NCBI GenBank assembly: GCA_035235625.1 | Contig: CP141144.1 | Coordinates: forward strand, 39,368,014 to 39,432,013 | Source of the DNA: Saururus chinensis | Lineage: Eukaryota; Streptophyta; Magnoliopsida; Piperales; Saururaceae | Direction: 5' to 3' | Length of the DNA: 64,000 bases | In this document: piece by piece, positions 1 through 11,500 of the stretch | Layout: each line of letters starts with the position of its first letter | How positions within the stretch are numbered: position 1 is the stretch's first letter | Notes under the pieces: generated by a model | Database searches by the model: none | Told to the model about the DNA's origin: nothing | The model's input: only the letters and a program-made list of their open reading frames with translations | Made by a program: the position numbers and the translations under genes

Positions 1-296
1 AGGTTAATTGAGTGGAAAACGTGATGATACTTGAGAGTTTTGTTAACCGAATCAGCCGATAGTTAGGATCTTCCAAACGATATAAGTAAAAATAGAAGAG
101 TGCATGAAGAAGTTGCTTAGGGGTGCCTATATAAGAACAAAGGGGGAGAAGTCTACTTTACGGGGCTTAGCAGGATTTATAGGGCTCCCTCTCCCAACCT
201 TCTTCCTTGTCTTTCTCCTTCTTCCTTCTTTAACTTTTGTTTTTGTGGGTTGGGGGTGGGGGTGGGGGGAGAGGAAAAATTGGTGCAGCTTGAGGT

Positions 297-677
297 TGTG
301 GTATCTCTCAGTAGAGTGACACAAGGTGAATAGAAGAGATTAGGAGAAGGAAGAGAGCTTACTTTACTAGTCCATTGTTTATGTATCACTGTAGCAATGG
401 TTCAGTAAGCCCCTTTATAGTTTTACACTTACCTAATTATAACTCATAACCAAACTAGGAAACTAACATAAAATAATGCATAAACTAAACTAGGAATGCT
501 AATTGAATTAAGCTTTCAAACTAGGAATCCTAAGACTTCTTAAAGCAAAATAATCTTAAACTAGGAAACTATAAGACTAGGAATCATAAAGCCTATTCAA
601 ATTAAAACTAGGAAAGTCCTAAATCAGTAGATTTCTTCAAATCCAATGGAGGCAATGCTTATGGAGGGGCCATAACA
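297..677 (-). repeat. LTR of the antisense gypsy fossil (3' LTR in element orientation)
   Basis: Starts TGTGGTATCTCTCAG on the + strand and ends ...CATAACA at 677, so on the minus strand it runs TGTTATG...CA. Its outer half matches 4499 onward. The purine-rich stretch GTGGTGGGA on the minus strand abuts it. Confidence 0.8.
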
Positions 678-3600
678 TCCCACCACACTCCGCTTACGCC
701 AATTTGGAAATTGAGCATAGAATTCATCCTCCGCCACCCATGTAGCATCCTTAGGTGGTTGGTATAACCCAGAAACCAAAATCTCCTAGCCAACACATCT
801 TCCACGCTGACATGACGTCGTTGTAGTATAACATGCAGAATAGGGCACAATAAATCTGAAGGCAAAGGTGGAGGAAGGGTAGGAGAAGCAACCAAGAAAT
901 CAACAACATACTTTTGAAGCTGTGAAATGTGAAAGACCAGATGAATTTGGGACCCCGGAGGTATCTGCAGGCGACATGCCATATCACCAATCTGCTCAAT
1001 GTTGTATGTCACACTTGAGACCACACCAAGCGAAGCTTTGGGACACCCCCTTGTAGCTGCGGGAAATGCCCTTATGACCAGCCATAGGTGTACAACAGAA
1101 ATGATGAAGGATATCACCCTTAGAATCCACCTGGAGGCTGGCAATAAGAGCAGAAGTTTGTGAATAGTTGGTGTAGGAGAGGCGGAAATCATCCAAGAAA
1201 GGGAAAATGGGGCCACTCAAGGCATACAATGATGAGTGCTCAACCTGCTATGACCAAGCACCAACTGCCCTATTATCTATGTCTCTTTTATACACAATCT
1301 CATAATCATAACCGTGCAACTTTGTCATCCTTTGGCATACAATGATGAGTGCTCAAACTGCTATGACCAAGCACCAACTGCCCTTTTATCTATGTCTCTT
1401 TTATACACAATCTCATAATCATAACCGTGCAACTTTGTCACCCTTTGTTGTTGTGCCAAGTAGAAATATGCTAATCCATGAAATACTTAAGAGGATGATG
1501 ACCAGTCCATATAATAAAGTGTCGGCCAAGTAACAAAAATGACATTTTGTTACTGCATGCACAATAGCAACTATCTCACGCTTGTAGGCAGAAAGGAGGA
1601 GGGAGTAGCCCGGTAAAGCCTTATTGAAAAGGCAATGGGGCAGTCATCTTGCATAAGTACGACACCTAATCTGATATCGGAAGCATCACTCTCCACCACA
1701 AAGGTCTTAGTGAAGTCTGGAAGTGCTAGGACAGGGCCTAAAGTCATAGCCTCCTTGAGCCTAGCAAAAGCACATTATGCATCACTTGTCCAAGTGAAAG
1801 CCCCCTTCTTTAGGAGGGTGGTGAGAGGGGCATTGAGAATGCCATATCCAAGAATAAATTTCCTATAATACCCTATCAAATCCAGAAATCCTCGAAGTCC
1901 TATAGAGGAGTCTTTGGTGTCAGCCAATTGCTCATGGTAGCTACCTTAGCCGGATCGATCACTTTCTCAGCAGCAGAGATAATGTGGCAGAGATATTCCA
2001 CCTATTAACTGGCAAACTAACACTTAGAGCATTTGAGGAAAAGTTGATGTTGCTGTTAGAGATTGAAAATAGCCCTATGATGCTCCAAGTGGGACATCTA
2101 GGAAGGATGATTAATGAGAATATCATCAAAGAAGACCATGACAAAGAGCTGGAGAAAAGCCCGAATTATATCGTTCAGCAGGTGTTAAAAAGTAGTTGGG
2201 GCCTAAGTTAAGCTAAAAGGCATAACAAGGAACTCATAATGTTCATGGCTTTTGAAGGTGGTCTTCTGCACATCATTAAACTGCATACGAAGCTGGTGGT
2301 AGCGAGACCTTAAGTCCAGCTTGGAAAAAATGTAGCACCCAAAAGGTCATCAAGCTACTCTTCAATGATAGGAATAGGAAACTTTCCCTTGAGAGTAATA
2401 GTGTTAAGAGCATGATAATCCACACATAAGAGCCAAGTGCCATCTTTTTTATGAACTAATAAAACAAGAGAAGAGAAGAGTAAGAAGGCCGGATAATACA
2501 GGAATCAAGCATCTCATGAGCAAGCCTCTCAATTTCATTCTTCTATACCTAAGGATATCGATAAGGGAGCATCCATTAGTAGGTGCAACCCCTGGCACAA
2601 GAGGAAGGCGATGATCCAATGTCCGCTGAGGCGGCAAACCAGAAGGCTCCGCAAAATGTAAGGCATGCTCATCGAGAAGGGCAGATGAATCATTAGGTAG
2701 CTCTGGCTCGGGCAGAGCTTCAAGAGGTCTCAATTGCATCAAATAACCTTGACAATGGGACTTGTGAAAGGACGCAAGGGCCTCAGCGTGTTACAACTTC
2801 CCTGGAGGCTGCGAAGAAGGGCTAATACATTCTCCTTTGTAAGTAAACTGCTTTGCCATATTTTTTAAATCCCAAGAAACAAGGCCAAGCTCCTGAGATT
2901 CCCCAAGCACTAGTTCCACACCTTGAGTAGGAAGCAAGTACAGGTCCATAGGGAATGTGTGAGCCTAATTATGTGCATCCACGATCGGGCAAATGCCTTT
3001 ACTTTGCAAGCGCTTTCCATCCCCAATTAGTACATTGAATGCCTTAGAATCCTTAATAGTACACCCCTAAGTGGCAAGCAAATCTATCATCAATAAAATT
3101 GTGGGTACTACCACTATCAATCAAAATAGACACTTCTTGTTTTCTGATCGAACCCTATACACAAAATGTCTTTGGTGTATAAGTCCTAGAAAAGGCATGC
3201 ATAGTAATTTCCATGTCATCATTGTGTTGGGCTGGTGTGAATCCTCATCATAAGCAGCTAGTTTAGCATCATGCCCATCATCGATGTAATCATCAAATGC
3301 ATTATTGTCAAATTCAAAAGAATGGAAGGTTTTGTAGCAATATCCCCATGTAAAATTTTCTTCAATAGTAATAACATAGACCCTTAGGCCGTCTTTCTTC
3401 TAACTGAATGGAGATAAACATGGGAAAGCTCTAGGGAGGCAGGAACCATTACCTAGTGGGACCCACTACAGTTGGGCTGACTTGTGGGAGGCAACTGCGG
3501 TTGGCGAAGAGGGGGGAAGGCTGAAAAGTTCCCCATTATCATAACCCCACTTGTAGTAACAGTATAATTGCTGGCGGTGTGGTAGATCACGTGGGTGGAC

Positions 3601-4484
3601 TTGATTGTGGCCCACCAGTGTGGCAAAAGCTCAAGGATTATGTGCATATAATGGGTTCCCAATGATATAGGGCGCCAGACCTGAGCCCATAGAGTCTGAA
3701 TTAGGTGTTGCTGGTGGAGGTGGATGAGAGTGGGCTGCATTGATGTAGTTGGAGGCCCACTATAGAAATGTGGCATCGAGTGCACCGGAGGAATGGTGGA
3801 GCCAACGTGTTGGGAGCCCATTGTTGGTTGAAGACTCCCCAGCTGAAGTGACTGTGATTGTCGTGAAGGAGCCCATCATATGCCCATCCAAGAGCATAGT
3901 AGAGGCGTGAGGATCAGAGTAGGGAGTTGTGGTTGCTGGCTGTTTGACAGTTCCCAACTCCATCAAGCCCACCCGTGTCTGAACAGAGAAAGACGAGGCT
4001 CCTTCTTGTGCTGGTACAAGAGGCGTCAACTGGATGTGGGTTGTAGCGGCTGCTGAGAAGGGAAGAGCTGTCCCTGAATCTCCAGAAGGAGTTGGAGAGA
4101 GACCAGGGGTTTGGGATGTGGGGGCAATGTAGCCAAAGTGCATTGGAAAGCCCTGCTGGCTGGTGGAAGAGGACCCCAATGGAGTAAGACTCACTGGTTG
4201 GCTCAAGCTCTGGAGAAGGTGAGCCATGCACTGTTCAAACTGCTCCAAAAGATAGATATTGTGCACAAGCTGATTTCTTTGAAATTGGTCGAACTGATTC
4301 TCAAGGCTTTGAAGCTGGTTATCCGTTGCCTATGAGAAGGCTGCAACCGCTGTATGAAGCTCAGACAGTTCTCCCTGTAATTGTGCTGCTGCGGGACTAG
4401 GGCCAGATGCATGATGGCCATGGGAGTCTGATGGCTTCTCTGAGTGCTGGGAACTGGACTTCATCATGTGTCTTAGGATCGAAT

Positions 4485-4498
4485 GCTGCTGATACCAA
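4485..4498 (-). other. Primer-binding site of the antisense gypsy fossil
   Basis: On the minus strand the LTR end ...ACAACA is followed by TTGGTATCAGCAGC, close to the TGGTATCAGAGC complement of initiator tRNA-Met used by most plant LTR retrotransposons. Confidence 0.75.
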
Positions 4499-4735
4499 TG
4501 TTGTATCTCTCAGTAGAGACACAAGATGAGTAGAAGAGAGTAGGAGAAGAGAGCTAGGCTAACTAATCTACTGTCCACGTATCACTGTAGCAATAGGGCA
4601 GTAAGCCCTTCTATAGTTTTACACTTTCCCAATTATAACTCATAATCAAACTAGGAAACTTACATAAAATAGTGCATAAACTAAACTAGGAAAGCTAATT
4701 GATTTAAGTTTTAATTAAACTAGTAAAACTAGGCT
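4499..4735 (-). repeat. LTR of the antisense gypsy fossil (5' LTR in element orientation)
   Basis: Begins TGTTGTATCTCTCAG and parallels 297-530, including the shared TGCATAAACTAAACTAGGAA block. The primer-binding site lies directly beside it at 4485-4498, which fixes the element's orientation. Confidence 0.8.
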
Positions 4736-4740
4736 TACTA

Positions 4741-5542
4741 ATATACTGTCTTTAGTTTGAGCTCCGCAAGATAGGTTGCAAACTTAAAACCTCTAGGCAC
4801 TTTTTTTTTTGACTTCTGATATGGTCAACCTGAAATTTTCAAAGGTGGCTTTGAGGTATGCGCCAAAGTTGTCACAGAAAGTGTCTTTGAGGCATTAATT
4901 TTTGGAGAGGAGAGGGAAGAAAAAGATCTAGATAAAGGGATGGAGAAGAAATCCACACAAGGAGGAAATAACTCAAAACTTAATTTTTGATTGATCTAAA
5001 CTGTCCATCCCTTGAGAATCCTGTCATTAACATCCCTCTTATAACACCCTTCATAATTTTTTAATGCAATTCAAACTACTAAACCTAAATCCTAATATTG
5101 TAAATAACTAGTGCGGCTCTTTATAATAAGAAAAGGCACTCCAATTTAGGCATGAGATCTTAATGACAAAAATAATTGCTTATGAAGTTAATTTAATAAA
5201 ATTAGAAAAATATTCTTCTTTTGGGAAATCATAGAATCCTTCTAGTTTGACGTTCTTTTGCTTGCATGTGGTCAGGCTCGAGGTTGGAGGCAGTGGGGTA
5301 AAGTTTTTTGTATAAGTTTTCACATTTATTAATTTATGTTCTTTTGTTTTTTTTCACACTTTCTAAACATTTGCTAAAATTGTTGAATCACGATAGATAC
5401 GTCACCATATTCACAGTTCAGTATATTTTTCCTTCTTGAGTCATTTAATAACTCTGATTTCCTGTAAATGACAATGTGAATCATCAGTCTTTTGGCCTCT
5501 TGGAGCTAATCAATTATTAATTACTAATTGTTGCCATTGCAG
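4741..5542 (+). other. Intron sequence with no recognised feature
   Basis: AT-rich sequence between the gypsy fossil and the first visible GlyRS exon. I checked it for the missing 5' coding part (the family sequence around FQQAIQRLQEYW) and did not find it. It ends in the acceptor TTGCCATTGCAG at 5531-5542. Confidence 0.6.
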
Positions 5543-8500
5543 GTTGGAGCAGGAACTATGAATCCCTTGACTTTTCTAAGGGTTCTTGGACCAGAACCTT
5601 GGAATGTTGCGTAAGTGTAGTCAGCTTTCTGATGCCAGATGTTGAGAACACACATGAATTTTATTCTTGCATTAATTACTTGCTTCATCACATAACTTAA
5701 TCTCTTTAACCGTGGTAATTTTCAAAATAAACACAATCATCAGGAAAAAAACCTAATTTCCTGCTGTAATGGAAATATTTTCCCGTGTAGGTATGTGGAA
5801 CCTAGTATACGACCAGATGATAGTCGTTATGGTGACAATCCAAATCGACTTCAAAGGCATACTCAATTTCAGGTCAGTAATTCAGTTTTTGTATCTGATA
5901 GTAATAATTATATTTTGTTCAAGTTCAAATGACAGACTTTTTAAAGTGCTTCAATTTTTTAATCTCTAGTTATCTTAATAACTGTTTTACCTGTGATATT
6001 TGTGCTGATAAATTGTGGAAATCATTGGATCTCAGGTCATATTGAAGCCAGATCCTGGAAACTCACAAGACCTTTATATACAGAGTCTTTCTGCATTAGG
6101 TGAAGATTGGTCAAACTATACATGCATGCGTGTCACTTGAATAATTAATGAAGTAAAGTTAGTTTATTGAGCTAGAACATGATTGACGATTATGAACAAT
6201 CAGTATCTTTGATTTGGCTGTAGCTATGTTTTTTTTTCTCTTTTCTTTTAAAAGGAGATTCTCAGGATTCCAGATCTTTACTTCTACTCTTTTTCTGGCT
6301 GTATCTGAGACTGTTAACTCTGACAGGTATCAATGTTAATGAACATGACATACGATTTGTAGAGGACAATTGGGAAAGTCCGGTATGTGCATTGTGTTTT
6401 TTTATTTGATTAATTATGGTGGTAACTGTTAAATTGAACAAGCTCCATTCAATACATCTGTTCTACATTTTCTAAATGAGGACCTTGCTGCCCAGCTTAA
6501 AAAAGAATGACCTATTTATTTGAGGGTATATGAATTTTTAGTGAATTTATATGGATCCAATATTATGAGAGCTAAGACACAAATCTTTGGTGAAATGCGA
6601 CAAGTTACAACTAACACATTATCAAGGGTTCGAAAAGGAAGAAATAAAGGTGAGTGTTAATTAACGTAACTTACACTGTACATCTGTTAGCCAATCCAGC
6701 CTTAGCAGCCTGGTTGGATGTATCCCTGTTGTGGGAGAGGTCCAGGGTCGAATCACATTGAAATACTGTGTGTGCAAGAGTGTGCGAGTCTTACCTATTA
6801 CAAAAATGTAACTTAAACAGTATGGGAAATCATATTCTAGGATTTGAAAAAGTAAACTTTTATTAGCTTTAAGGAGAGGATTGTACAATACAAAGAAAGA
6901 CTGAAGTTGAGCTCTATAGTGGCCAGCCAGCCAGCCAATGCTTGTGTACACTTAGGAATGAATACCCATGTCTTAAATAATCTAATATGCTACTATTAAA
7001 TATAAAGACTCAACTTCCACTGGTACATGAGTAGATACAACACAAATTCTAACTAGGAGAACATGGATTGAACGTAAGAAAGGACAAAGATAGAGTCAAT
7101 GTAGAAGTTGTATTTGGCAATATAGAATGGTGGAATAGATTCCATGTTGCGAACCCCTGATTGTTGTGATATGTTAATTGTAGTGATGGTGACAAGGGTC
7201 AATTATCATAATCATATCTAAGTAGCACCTTTTCACAACAATTTGGGGTCGGAGATATGGAACTTACACCTCCATTTTAGCCTGTTTTGTGTTAACTCTT
7301 TCGTAAGAGAAAGCATAGTTATATTTTTTCTTATTATTCCATCCAAATTCTTTTAGGCTTCCCTCTCCCTGTTTTGATAATATTTATGCAAAACTCTTCC
7401 AACCTTCTTACTGGGGCATTCATTGGTCTTCTTTGTGCATGCCCATACCAACGCAACGTACACTCTCTGAGCTTCTCCCATAAAGGTGCTACCCCTATGT
7501 TCTCGTGTATATACTCATTTTAATCTTATATTTCCTTGTCATTTCACACATCTACCTTAACATCTTTATTTCAACTACATTTAGTTTATCTATATGATTT
7601 GTTTTTAATGCCTAATATTCTATTTGGGACTTGCCTATCATACAAAATTCTTGACGAACTCTCTATTTTACCCACCTTGCATTGATCCTATGTACCATAT
7701 CATTGGTGATCTCTCTCTTTGTAGATAATGGAGCCCAAATATTAGAATTGCTCATATCTTGCCACTTCTTACCCATCTATTTCGACTAAATTTTACCATC
7801 CTTAAAGTTAAATTCTATATACTTTGTCATCGTCTTGCTTATTTTAAAACCTTTTGATTCTAGAGCTTCCTTTTGCAGTTCTAGTTTGACATTTAACCCT
7901 GCTATAGTCTCATCAACTAAAACTACATCATCTGCAAAAAATAGGTACTAAGGTATCCTATCTTGTATATGTACAATTAATTCAACTATAACTTTGAGCA
8001 AAAAGATAAGGGTTTTAGGCTGACCCTTAATGTAGACCTATAGTGATTGAAAATTCCTTAGTTTGTCCCCTAATTATTCGTACACTAGTTATTACTCCAT
8101 TGTACATATCTTTAATAATATCGATGTAACCTCTTATATCTCCCTTCTTTTCTTCAACACACACCAAATGAGCTCTCGAGTTACTCTATCATAAACTTTT
8201 TGAAAATCAGTAAAAGTCATATAGAGGTTGTCATAATTGACAACAGTTCAAAATTTATGGAGTCAATTTTCTTGCTACAAAAATTGTTTACACTTTTTCC
8301 ACAGAAAAAGCATAGAGATAATAACCATAAACAAGAGTTAATTAACTGACTGCAACACTTTTTGAAGAAGTATGCCTTTGATAGTTCAATTGATAGTCAC
8401 AATCTCCTTCTGTATAATTATCCCTTTATTCAATCACGAATTGAACAGGTTCTTGGTGCTTGGGGATTGGGCTGGGAGATATGGATGGATGGAATGGAGA

Positions 8501-11500
8501 TAACCCAATTCACATACTTTCAGCAGGTATTTTATTTCTAAAAGTTGAGTAGAGATTTCCATGTGTATCAAATTTAATCACATTTTCGCCTATAGAAAAA
8601 ATTACACACGTTTTTGCACAGTTCTATGTGGAAGAAGACCATGGCTGAACACCAAGATCAAGATCTGACAGCAATATCTGACAGCCACGAGTATGTTCAG
8701 TAGGTTACTAAGTAATGCAATGTTCAAACATTACTAAGTGATGTAGTCTATGATGACGGAGTGCCATACAATGCATTACTTAATAACCTACACTATGGTA
8801 CTAAGAAGCATAAATTACATTACTAAGTAGTTCTAGGTGCAGACTATGACTTGCCTTTTTATTAATTTGTATAGTTGATATTTTTGGAGAATAATATGTT
8901 TCTTAATTTTACTTATTTAATGTGTTGTATATTGACCATATCTTTTATGATTATTCACCAGGCTGGAAGTCTTCAGTTGGTTCCTGTTTCAGTGGAGATA
9001 ACTTATGGGCTTGAGCGTATCCTGATGATGCTTCAGGTTCAACTTTTAAGCATTCAATTGTCAATGGAATTTGTTACAATTACAACAGTCTATACATGTT
9101 TCATTTGATGAGATTCTGATATTTTTTATAGGGTGTTGATCATTTCAAGAAAATTAAATATGCAGAGGGCATAACTTACGGAGAGCTATTTTTGGAGAAT
9201 GAGTATGTGACCTAGTGGTTTATATTTTCATCTGAATTTAACACTCATGGCAGTTATGATGTTTTTTCAACAAATTGTTTATTTATATTAAGACGTGAAA
9301 AAGAAATATTCAATAATTGCTACAGGAAAGAAATGAGTGCATATTATTTGGAACATGCAAATGTTGACCATATCCAGAAACATTTCGAGATTTTTGAACA
9401 AGAAGCTTCTTCTCTACTTTCTCTGGGTCTTGCAATTCCAGCGTATGGTTTGTTATCTTTTTCGCCGGGAAACTTGTGTGATTATTTTGCTTGTATACCA
9501 GAGTTATAGTTGTTTAAAAGCTGATGCTAATTGATGAAGTTGACATTGATCTCTCCTTATAACTCATTAGGTATGACCAGCTTTTGAAGATGTCTCATGC
9601 TTTCAATACCTTAGATTCTAGAGGTTTTGTTGGTGTGACTGAACGAGCTCGTTACTTTGGGCGGATGCGTGGGTGAGACCCTTTCTGTGTTTCCAACAGT
9701 AAAGTGCTTGTTAGTGTTTTTGTCTAATAAAATTCTAGGTAGAGCATTTGAATTCAAGTTCACTGCATGTATCAAGGATCCTGTGCTGTTATGAATTGCA
9801 ACTTGAATAGGATTTTAAGGCATTATGCTATTTTGATGTTAGTAGATTTGTTTCAAAAGTTAATTGGCTGGCCCATAAGGCTCTTTATCATTAGGCTTTG
9901 TTTAGAAGCAAGTAGGAAATAAGACCCATGCCCATACTATAAGAGGCTTAGCCTCCTTTTGAGAAATTAAGGAGAAACTGATTCCCTAATCCTCCTCTCA
10001 AGGAGAAACTAATTCCCTAATCCTCCTTTCTACTCTGTCGTCTGCCTCTCTTCCCCTTCCTCTTGTCTCAGCTTGGTTCAACAAAACCTGAAAGAGGCTT
10101 TTATCCCTCTTCATGCAATGTCCTCCCCTTTCAAACACTTGTAAATACTAGGGTTTGCATCATTGGTATTGGAGCCCTCTTCTTTCCTACCCGTTAGTTC
10201 ATGGTATAGACGAAGAGCATAGAGGTGTCTTCCACTCAACCTTGGCACCGCGTTGCTGCCACCACTAGGTCTGTTCTTATGGTGGCTGTCACCCCAGCCA
10301 CAACAAACCTAACCTTGCTACAGTTCTTCAACAACCTTTTTTAGGAGTTTTGGGCCGTTCAAGCTGAACAAGCAGCCTCATTTGTGCGTCTTACTGACAG
10401 ACACACTGGAGACTCTGCCAATGTAACAGCAGAGGGGGAGAGACTAGTGCAGGTTGTGGCTTCAACCACTGCTGCAGCCTGCCCCTCTCCTCAACCCTGG
10501 TCAGCCTGGACTGAGCCCATCAGCCAAATGAAGCGCAGGTCTTCTTGGCTGAGCACCACTGGGTAGCCACTCGGCCAGCAGTCCCCCTCTACAATTCCCA
10601 ATTGACATAGCGGCTAGGGCTACTTTGGGACAACCTTTTGAGCATGATGACGCGGATTTTTTGGGCAAGGACCACCTCAAGACCCATGGGGAATTTGCAC
10701 GACCGACATGCACTGTAGAACCGTGCCTGGCCCGAATGCAAAGTCCCAAATATATTGGTGAAGATAAATAATTGACTGGTTATATTGGGTAGAAAAATTC
10801 TTTGCACACTAGGACACAACGATGGACGTGGAAAAATTGTTGATAGTAGCATTTCACCTGGAGGGCGATGCCCTAGTATGGTTTCAATATTTTGAGCATG
10901 AGGTGCTGGACCCCACATGGCAGAAATTTACAAATGAGTTATGTGCCCATTTGGCCCTAATAATTTTGTTGATTTTAATGGGCTTTTGTCCTTATCTCAA
11001 ATGACTAATATTCAAGCCTCTAAGATTGAATTTATCCGAGTGGCTATTTGCCTTCCCCATTGGACACAAGAGTCTTAGTGGGAACTTTTTACCGAGGCCT
11101 CAAACCAGATATAGCTGATGAGATTACATCACTTTGATTGCCCTCCTATGCATTATATCATTCATCATGCGAGAATTCAGGAGGAGAAATTGATCCGTCA
11201 GCCATGTCCCAAAGTTTTGGCCCCTCAGCCGTGAGGAGGAACCTCCGGTGGCCACCCCTCCCATGGCCGGAAGACCATTGATGTTATTCTTGGCACTTCT
11301 GTCCCTTTTCGTTGCTTATCTCAGGCTCAAATGGAGGATTGTCGCCCGAAGGGGTTTATGCTTTAATCGTGATGAATACTATACTTTGGACCATCGTTTC
11401 AAAAGCCCTCGCGCTGTAGTATTGACCTTGGAAGAGTCTTGGGACGAATGAGGAGCGTGGGAACACACTGAGCTATCACTAGATGATATAGAGGTATTAC

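Larger units (their letters stand above)
297..4735 (-). mobile_element. Ty3/gypsy chromovirus-like LTR retrotransposon fossil (antisense, in first visible intron)
   Basis: Read on the minus strand: an LTR (about 4735-4499), a primer-binding site, gag-like open stretches (about 4266-3453), an aspartic protease with a DSG-T-H-N-F-I-D type motif near 3120-3060, reverse transcriptase/RNase H sequence (about 2740-1640), an integrase zinc-finger segment and the chromodomain-side tail (about 1216-700), a purine-rich stretch with GTGGTGGGA near 690-678, and the second LTR (677-297). The LTRs match by eye at roughly 85% over about 200 bases, so the insertion is old. It is broken, with many breaks, and should be inactive. 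The short LTRs and iMet-type primer site suggest a Reina-like chromovirus, but the clade is not certain. Confidence 0.85.

Noticed and set aside
104-389. Overlapping open frames on both strands near the left edge
   Set aside because: They cross the G-rich run at 250-275 and the LTR end at 297, show no family, and overlap each other on opposite strands.
6690-6800. A tRNA-like or SINE-like B box (CCAGGGTCGAATCACATT) in a GlyRS intron
   Set aside because: The B box is imperfect, no good A box lies at the right distance, no cloverleaf forms by eye, and no poly-A or T tail or target duplication was found.
10384-10918. Minus-strand frames over the gypsy fossil in intron 9673-14110
   Set aside because: The + strand over the same bases reads as gag; the minus-strand frames are shadows.
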